64,000 nucleotides of DNA from JAGOBP01 sp046328575 (GTDB taxonomy: Bacteria > Chloroflexota > Anaerolineae > Fen-1058). Below the pieces are notes generated by a model that did not search any database, was not told the DNA's origin, and saw nothing but the letters and a program-made list of their open reading frames with translations. The stretch is from assembly GCA_046328575.1 (NCBI GenBank), contig JAXLWI010000010.1, positions 24,818 through 88,817 of the forward strand, in the 5' to 3' direction. This document shows positions 59,381 to 64,000 of this stretch, piece by piece. Position 1 is the stretch's first letter, and the number at the start of each line of letters is the position of its first letter. The translations under genes and the position numbers were made by a program.

Positions 59381-59850
59381 TCATGCAATGACGCTCAAGA
59401 TGACTTTGAGGGAACTGGCGAGTTCCATCAGAAAAGCCGTCACCGCCGTCATCAATCGTAGCAATGTGCTGAAATAAACGTTGTCCGTCACGTTGCGCCG
59501 GACGTGCCGCCAAACCCGTTCAATTGGATTAGCCAGGCGAATAGGTTGGCAAGAAATAGAGCTGCAACTCGGCGCGATGGGTGGGCCACCAAGCCCGTAC
59601 TGCCTTTGCTTTGTGAATGCGAAAGTTATCCAAGACGATCACGGCTTTTGCCGGGGTTTGTTTATGGTGAGTCATGACCTGTTGCAGCAACTGCCGAAAG
59701 CTGACGATGTTCTTGTTCGGCCACGGCACCCAGCCCAGTGCGGCGGTCACATAGTTGACGGCCCCGAATATATACCGCTTAGCACTTTGGTTGAGCATGG
59801 TCACTTGCGTTTGTTGCCTTGGCGCATCCAACGCCCACTGACGGTCGACA
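59381..59850 (-). pseudogene. IS630-family transposase remnant, frameshifted
   Basis: The translation shows the DDE_3 core: 'SAKRYIFGAVNYVTAALGW', then 'VIVLDNFRIHKAKAVRAWW' with the second catalytic Asp, and 'LYFLPTYSPG'. A small deletion after SPG shifts the frame. The expected continuation 'NPIERVWRHVRRN', with the catalytic Glu, follows in another frame and ends at a TGA at 59383. The N-terminal DNA-binding part is missing and no terminal inverted repeats were found. The flanks 59178-59380 and 59851-60092 hold only a possible 28-residue scrap (minus strand 59362-59276, 'LLALNKRLCKRPVSLDATEW'). Confidence 0.82.
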
Positions 59851-60092
59851 ACAAGGAGGGCAGCCTTCAGCCTTGAAATCAGCAGTTTAACAGGGGCGAC
59901 AGTATTGGATACAATCATCCATCCATAGCTGGAATTTATCGACTTACAAGGGCTATGACATGTTTGATAAATCATTTGCTTAACAGTCTGGCTGGTTGCG
60001 TAAAAACCTGCTATAGTCTGGCACTCGTGCCGCCGCTGCTCAACATCGAGTGGCGAATCAGCGCATGGCGCGAGGGCAAGGGATATGGCGAC

Positions 60093-61928
60093 ATGGCGTT
60101 GATAAGTCTTCAAGAGGTCAGCCTGGGCTTTGGTGGGCCACTGCTGCTCGAACAAGTCAATCTACAAATCGAAGCGGGCGAACGCGTTGGGTTATTGGGT
60201 CGCAATGGAGTAGGTAAGTCCTCGCTGCTGAAGTTGATTGACGGCGATATTCTGCCTGATAGTGGAACGATCGCGCGCCAGCAGAATTTGCGCGTGGCGT
60301 ATCTTCCGCAGGAAGTGCCACAGGATGTCACCGGCAGCGTGGCCGATATCGTTGCCCGCGGTTTGGAAGCATTGCCGGCGATGTGCGATGCTGAGCACGA
60401 GGGACACGAATGGCAGCGCCAGTTACAAGTGCAGCAAGTTCTCTCGCGCATGCAACTCGATCCTGCCGCCCAGTTTGACGTGTTGTCGGCTGGCCTCAAG
60501 CGTCGCGTGATTCTGGCGCGCGGTCTCGTTCGCCAGCCCGATCTGCTGTTGCTGGACGAACCAACCAATCATCTCGACATCGACGCGATTGACTGGCTGG
60601 AAGATTTTCTGAAACGCTGGGGCGGCACGCTGTTGTTCGTCACGCACGATCGGATTTTTCTGCAACACCTGACCACGCGCATCATCGAGTTGGATCGCGG
60701 TCGCCTGTTTGATTGGAATTGCGACTACAGTACATTCATCGAACGCCGCGACGCCCGACTCAACGCCGAAGAAGCACAAAACGTCCTCTTTGATAAAAAA
60801 CTGGCGCAAGAGGAAGCGTGGATCCGTCAGGGCATCGAAGCGCGCCGCACCCGCAATGAAGGACGCGCGCGCGCCCTCAAACGTTTGCGCGAAGTGCGCC
60901 GTGAACGCCGCGAACAGATCGGAACGGTTCGAATGCAAATTCAGGCCGATAAACGTTCGGGCAAATTAGTGATCGAAGCCGAGAATGTCGGTTATGCGTT
61001 TGACGATCAGCCGGTCGTGCGCGATTTTTCGGTGACGATTCAGCGCGGGGATCGGGTCGGCATTATCGGCCCCAACGGCTCCGGCAAGACCACACTCTTG
61101 CGACTCCTGATCGGCGAGCTGCACCCGCAACACGGCGCAATCCGCCACGGCACCAATCTTGAGATCGCCTACTTCGATCAACTGCGCGCACAACTCGATG
61201 AGACTAAATCCGTGCTTGAAAACGTCGGGCATGGACGCGATACGATCACGATCAACGGTCGGGCGCGTAACGTCATCGGGTATCTGGAAGACTTCCTGTT
61301 CACCCGCGATCGTGCTCGCGCGCCGATCACGGCGCTATCCGGCGGAGAACGCAACCGCCTGATGCTGGCGCGGCTTTTCGCGCAGCCCGCCAATGTGGTG
61401 GTGCTCGACGAGCCGACGAACGACCTCGATCTTGAAACGCTGGAAGTGCTGGAAGATTTGCTGTTGGATTACAGCGGCACGCTGTTGCTGGTCAGTCACG
61501 ATCGCGCTTTCCTAAATAACTTGGTGACCACCACTTTGATATTGGATGATACGGGGCGGGTGAGCGAATTCGTTGGCGGCTACGACGATTGGCAGCAACA
61601 GCGCGAACCAACCGCAGCGGCCCCCGCCAAGCCGATTAAGCCGGTTGCCACCCCCGCGGCCGACGCGAGCGTTGAATCTTCAGCCACACCTCGCAAGTTG
61701 ACGTACAAAGAACAACGCGCGCTCGAAGCGCAACAACGCGAACTTGCTGAACTGCCCCATCTGATCGAGTCGTTGGAAGCCGAACAGCATCAGTTATCCG
61801 CCGCAATGGCTGAGCCCGCTTTTTATCAACGGGATCGATCTGAGATTGCTCAAGCCGTCCAGCAACTGAAAGAATTGGAAGAGCGACTAGCCGCGGCTTA
61901 CCAACGTTGGGCCGAATTGGAAGCTTAA
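60093..61928 (+). CDS. ABC-F family ATPase (Uup/EttA type)
   Basis: The 611-residue protein has two ATPase domains and no membrane segment, as in ribosome-acting ABC-F factors. Walker A motifs are 'GRNGVGKS' (~36) and 'GPNGSGKTT' in the second half. Signatures are 'LSAGLKRRV' (131, atypical) and 'LSGGERNRL' (~415), and Walker B/D-loops are 'LLLDEPTNHLD' and 'VVLDEPTNDLD'. A charged linker lies between the domains and a C-terminal coiled coil (~530-605) follows, as in Uup. It may relieve ribosome stalling or confer antibiotic protection. The ATG at 60093 is weakly supported; earlier in-frame starts extend into the transposase scar. Confidence 0.9.
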   Translation: MALISLQEVSLGFGGPLLLEQVNLQIEAGERVGLLGRNGVGKSSLLKLIDGDILPDSGTIARQQNLRVAYLPQEVPQDVTGSVADIVARGLEALPAMCDAEHEGHEWQRQLQVQQVLSRMQLDPAAQFDVLSAGLKRRVILARGLVRQPDLLLLDEPTNHLDIDAIDWLEDFLKRWGGTLLFVTHDRIFLQHLTTRIIELDRGRLFDWNCDYSTFIERRDARLNAEEAQNVLFDKKLAQEEAWIRQGIEARRTRNEGRARALKRLREVRRERREQIGTVRMQIQADKRSGKLVIEAENVGYAFDDQPVVRDFSVTIQRGDRVGIIGPNGSGKTTLLRLLIGELHPQHGAIRHGTNLEIAYFDQLRAQLDETKSVLENVGHGRDTITINGRARNVIGYLEDFLFTRDRARAPITALSGGERNRLMLARLFAQPANVVVLDEPTNDLDLETLEVLEDLLLDYSGTLLLVSHDRAFLNNLVTTTLILDDTGRVSEFVGGYDDWQQQREPTAAAPAKPIKPVATPAADASVESSATPRKLTYKEQRALEAQQRELAELPHLIESLEAEQHQLSAAMAEPAFYQRDRSEIAQAVQQLKELEERLAAAYQRWAELEA

Positions 61929-61984
61929 CCCATGTGCTGCGGCCAAGTAATCGCATTTCGCGGGTCGGCACAGTTGGTACGCGA

Positions 61985-64000
61985 TCAACGCCACACAATC
62001 GGTAAATAAACCCGATAACGCCCTTCGCGCTGCAGTACGATGCCGTCCAGTGGTTGCAGCGTCACACTTGGCGCAAGTGAACCATCGTTGTAACGCGCCC
62101 ACGAACGAAGATAGATCGCATCGGCGATGCACGGCGCGCCCTGGCAGCGAAGCCGGACGTAAGCCTTCGCCAATGGCGACAGCGACACGACGCCGATGGT
62201 GTGCCACTCGTCGCCGCCCGTCGTTTGGTTCAACGTCGCCGAAGCCACGACTTGCCCATTCGCCACTACTTCGTAAATCGCGCTTTGATTCCAGGTAGTT
62301 GCTTCGGGCGCGGCTGGCCACCAAGCCGTGATGGTATACATATCGGTAGTCGAGATGGGCAATGACCAGCGTGCTTCAACCGGTGCGCTGCCCTGCGACT
62401 TATGCACACCGCTGCCCCAGTTGTGATAGAACGGACCTAAGGCAGTCCATTCGCCGCTATCGAACGTCGGCGTGAGCCACGTGCCCGTCGGCACCGAGAA
62501 ACCAGAACCGGCATCATCGAGCAACGCTTCAAACCGCGGCGCTTGATCGCCAACCAATCGACGGTAGCCACTGCCCAATGCAATCGTCTGGGGTGAATGC
62601 GTACCGTTGAGCAAGACCAGGCCGTTGGTGTACTCGCGTTGAAAGACATCCGGTGGATGCAGCGTCAGGTGCACATCGTCCAGCCAGACCGTGCCGGTGA
62701 TTGCGCCGACGAGGAACTGCAGGCGCGCGTCATTCGCGGTGGCGGTGGCTTCGAAGGTCACGGTATACAGCCGCCACGTCGGGTCGATCGTCACTTCCTG
62801 CCACAAACCATAACCCGTCCACGGAGCGGCGTTCTTTTGCGAATCGAGCGTAATGGTGCGCGTCACATCACTCTTAGCCCAAAAGGCTAGATCGTAAGCA
62901 GTCCCTTTGAGTAACGAGCGGTTGTCTTGAAAGAAGTCGATGCGCCAATCGGTGCCCGCCGTGTTGGTGATGTTGATGCGGGCCGAAGCACTGCCTTGTG
63001 CGGCAGTGGAGGTATCACGCGTGACACCGGCCACGTAACCGCTGCCCGTGTCGGCCCAGAAGTCCCACGGCGGAATGATGGCGCTCTCGAACGAGCCGTT
63101 CACGATCAAGTTGGGACCGATGTTGAAACCCAGATCGGCGCGCTCCGCAGGTCCGATCGGGTAGCCGAGATCGAAGTCCAACTCGTCGTACCACCAATCG
63201 TTGCCATGCCAGGTATCGCCGTATTCGTAAGCGAAGTAGCCGTCGTTCATCAATGTGAGCGCGAGGCCAAAGCGCATGTAGGAATACAGCGTCCGCGCAA
63301 ACTCCAACGTCGAGGCCGGAATCTTTTCTAGCGGCGAGTAATCATAGCCATACGCAATCTGATCCGGCGGCGAGGCTTCAAACATGGTGATGGGCGGCGA
63401 CTTGGCCTGTGTCATCCAGTTGTTGTAGCGCTCCCATAGTTCAGGGAAAGTCATCTCGCCTTCGAGCACGTCCGCCGTCACAAAGCCGAGGCTGTTGCCG
63501 TTGAAAATTTCGGCAATGCCCGGCTCTTCGATATCGGTCGAGTGGGATGAGACGAGCGCGCCGGGCATCAACTGGCGGAAGGTGCGCATCTCGTGAAAGA
63601 CGCCCGTTTTCCACGCGGCATCGAGCACGGCGGGATCATCGGCGACGCCGTTTTCATCTGCGTCGATCTGGACTAGATTACCGTAGATATCGTGAGTCAG
63701 CCACGATTGGGTTGTCATGACGTTGTCGAAGAACACGCCGTCGTACATCAACCCGCCATCGAGCATTTGTTGATAGGCATAGTGGGCCTGATATTCCGCC
63801 ACATAGTTCTTGGTCAGATTCAGTCGATAGGAACCGGGCCACACCTCGATCTTGTTGCCGTTCACGTCCTTCAGGTAGTAATCATCGGGCAAGCCGTCGT
63901 TTTCCACCGCGTTGATCGAGGTTAGGACCAGTACGTTCGGATTCAAGCCGCGCAGGGTGACCACTTCAGCGCGAGTCGGATCGGCCCCCAACCACAGATC
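61985..64000 (-). CDS. Exported glycosidase-like protein with carbohydrate-binding domains, 5' partial
   Basis: The frame is open to the right edge. The visible 671 residues lack the signal peptide. Residues ~1-280 look like a TIM-barrel putative glycosidase (GHL15-like): 'GLMYDGVFFDNVMTTQSW', 'GALVSSHSTDIEEPGIAEIFNG'. A CBM4/9-like jelly roll follows (~295-440, 'NLIVNGSFE' to 'VWLDDVHL'). A golvesin/Xly-like domain lies at ~515-640 ('YTITAWWPAAPEATTWNQSA'). It ends 'YRVYLPIVWR', matching the end of the DUF11 giant protein. It is probably cell-surface or secreted polysaccharide-active. Confidence 0.85.
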   Translation of the reverse strand, partial: DLWLGADPTRAEVVTLRGLNPNVLVLTSINAVENDGLPDDYYLKDVNGNKIEVWPGSYRLNLTKNYVAEYQAHYAYQQMLDGGLMYDGVFFDNVMTTQSWLTHDIYGNLVQIDADENGVADDPAVLDAAWKTGVFHEMRTFRQLMPGALVSSHSTDIEEPGIAEIFNGNSLGFVTADVLEGEMTFPELWERYNNWMTQAKSPPITMFEASPPDQIAYGYDYSPLEKIPASTLEFARTLYSYMRFGLALTLMNDGYFAYEYGDTWHGNDWWYDELDFDLGYPIGPAERADLGFNIGPNLIVNGSFESAIIPPWDFWADTGSGYVAGVTRDTSTAAQGSASARINITNTAGTDWRIDFFQDNRSLLKGTAYDLAFWAKSDVTRTITLDSQKNAAPWTGYGLWQEVTIDPTWRLYTVTFEATATANDARLQFLVGAITGTVWLDDVHLTLHPPDVFQREYTNGLVLLNGTHSPQTIALGSGYRRLVGDQAPRFEALLDDAGSGFSVPTGTWLTPTFDSGEWTALGPFYHNWGSGVHKSQGSAPVEARWSLPISTTDMYTITAWWPAAPEATTWNQSAIYEVVANGQVVASATLNQTTGGDEWHTIGVVSLSPLAKAYVRLRCQGAPCIADAIYLRSWARYNDGSLAPSVTLQPLDGIVLQREGRYRVYLPIVWR

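Noticed and set aside
1..64000. tRNA, rRNA or CRISPR loci
   Set aside because: All gaps were inspected. None shows a cloverleaf with CCA-type ends, conserved rRNA words, or regularly spaced repeats.

Overview
The window looks like a chromosomal segment of a Chloroflexota bacterium, probably of the Anaerolineae type. This is inferred from style and was not tested by phylogeny. The clues are GC-rich coding, a secreted protein ending in a Thr-Pro low-complexity tail, giant DUF11-repeat surface proteins, short heptamer repeats between genes, a fused HPr-Enzyme I, and two exported proteins sharing the C-terminal signature Y-R-[IV]-x-L-P-[LI]-V. There are no rRNA, tRNA, CRISPR or intact insertion-sequence features.

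Layout. (1) 0-12.5 kb, carbohydrate storage and uptake: the end of a glycosyltransferase/MalF fusion, MalG, a GH13 amylase, a multi-sugar ABC ATPase, a DinB-like protein, then GlgA, GlgC and two GH57 enzymes. Imported malto-oligosaccharides and the glycogen cycle appear to be coupled here. (2) 12.5-22.4 kb, housekeeping and envelope genes: a single-domain response regulator, an M20 peptidase, TrmI, a zinc-ribbon protein, ribosomal protein L25, a repeat protein with a C-terminal anchor, Lgt, a GerW-like protein and a CCA-adding-type enzyme. (3) 22.4-39.3 kb, a large potassium island. Leftward kdpDE is followed by a rightward unit with two unknown proteins and a KimA-like permease, then kdpFABC with extra small membrane proteins, a stand-alone DUF4118-GAF protein and a second kdpDE pair. 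The two rightward units carry the same four-half-site operator (spacing 11-21-11 bp, -10 box 16 bp after the last half-site), which makes them a probable KdpE regulon. (4) 39.3-40.4 kb, a scar with gene remnants (including a diverged copy of the 3' end of ptsI) and one AT-rich membrane gene. (5) 40.5-48.9 kb, a hexitol PTS locus: HPr-EI, a PfkB kinase, a zinc dehydrogenase, mannitol-type IIA, IIB and IIC, and a divergent LacI regulator with two operators on the PTS promoter. (6) 48.9-64 kb, accessory genes: a regulator remnant, an HTH protein, a 1790-residue DUF11/PKD surface protein, a DUF1573-like protein with an in-frame UGA that looks like selenocysteine, a PCYCGC lipoprotein, a NarX/NarL-type pair, an IS630 remnant, an ABC-F ATPase and a glycosidase-like exported protein that runs off the right edge.

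The three observations most worth following are the UGA-containing selenoprotein candidate with a SECIS-like hairpin (55693-56172), the shared potassium operator (26090-26154 and 30006-30070), and the C-terminal sorting-like motif on both large exported proteins.
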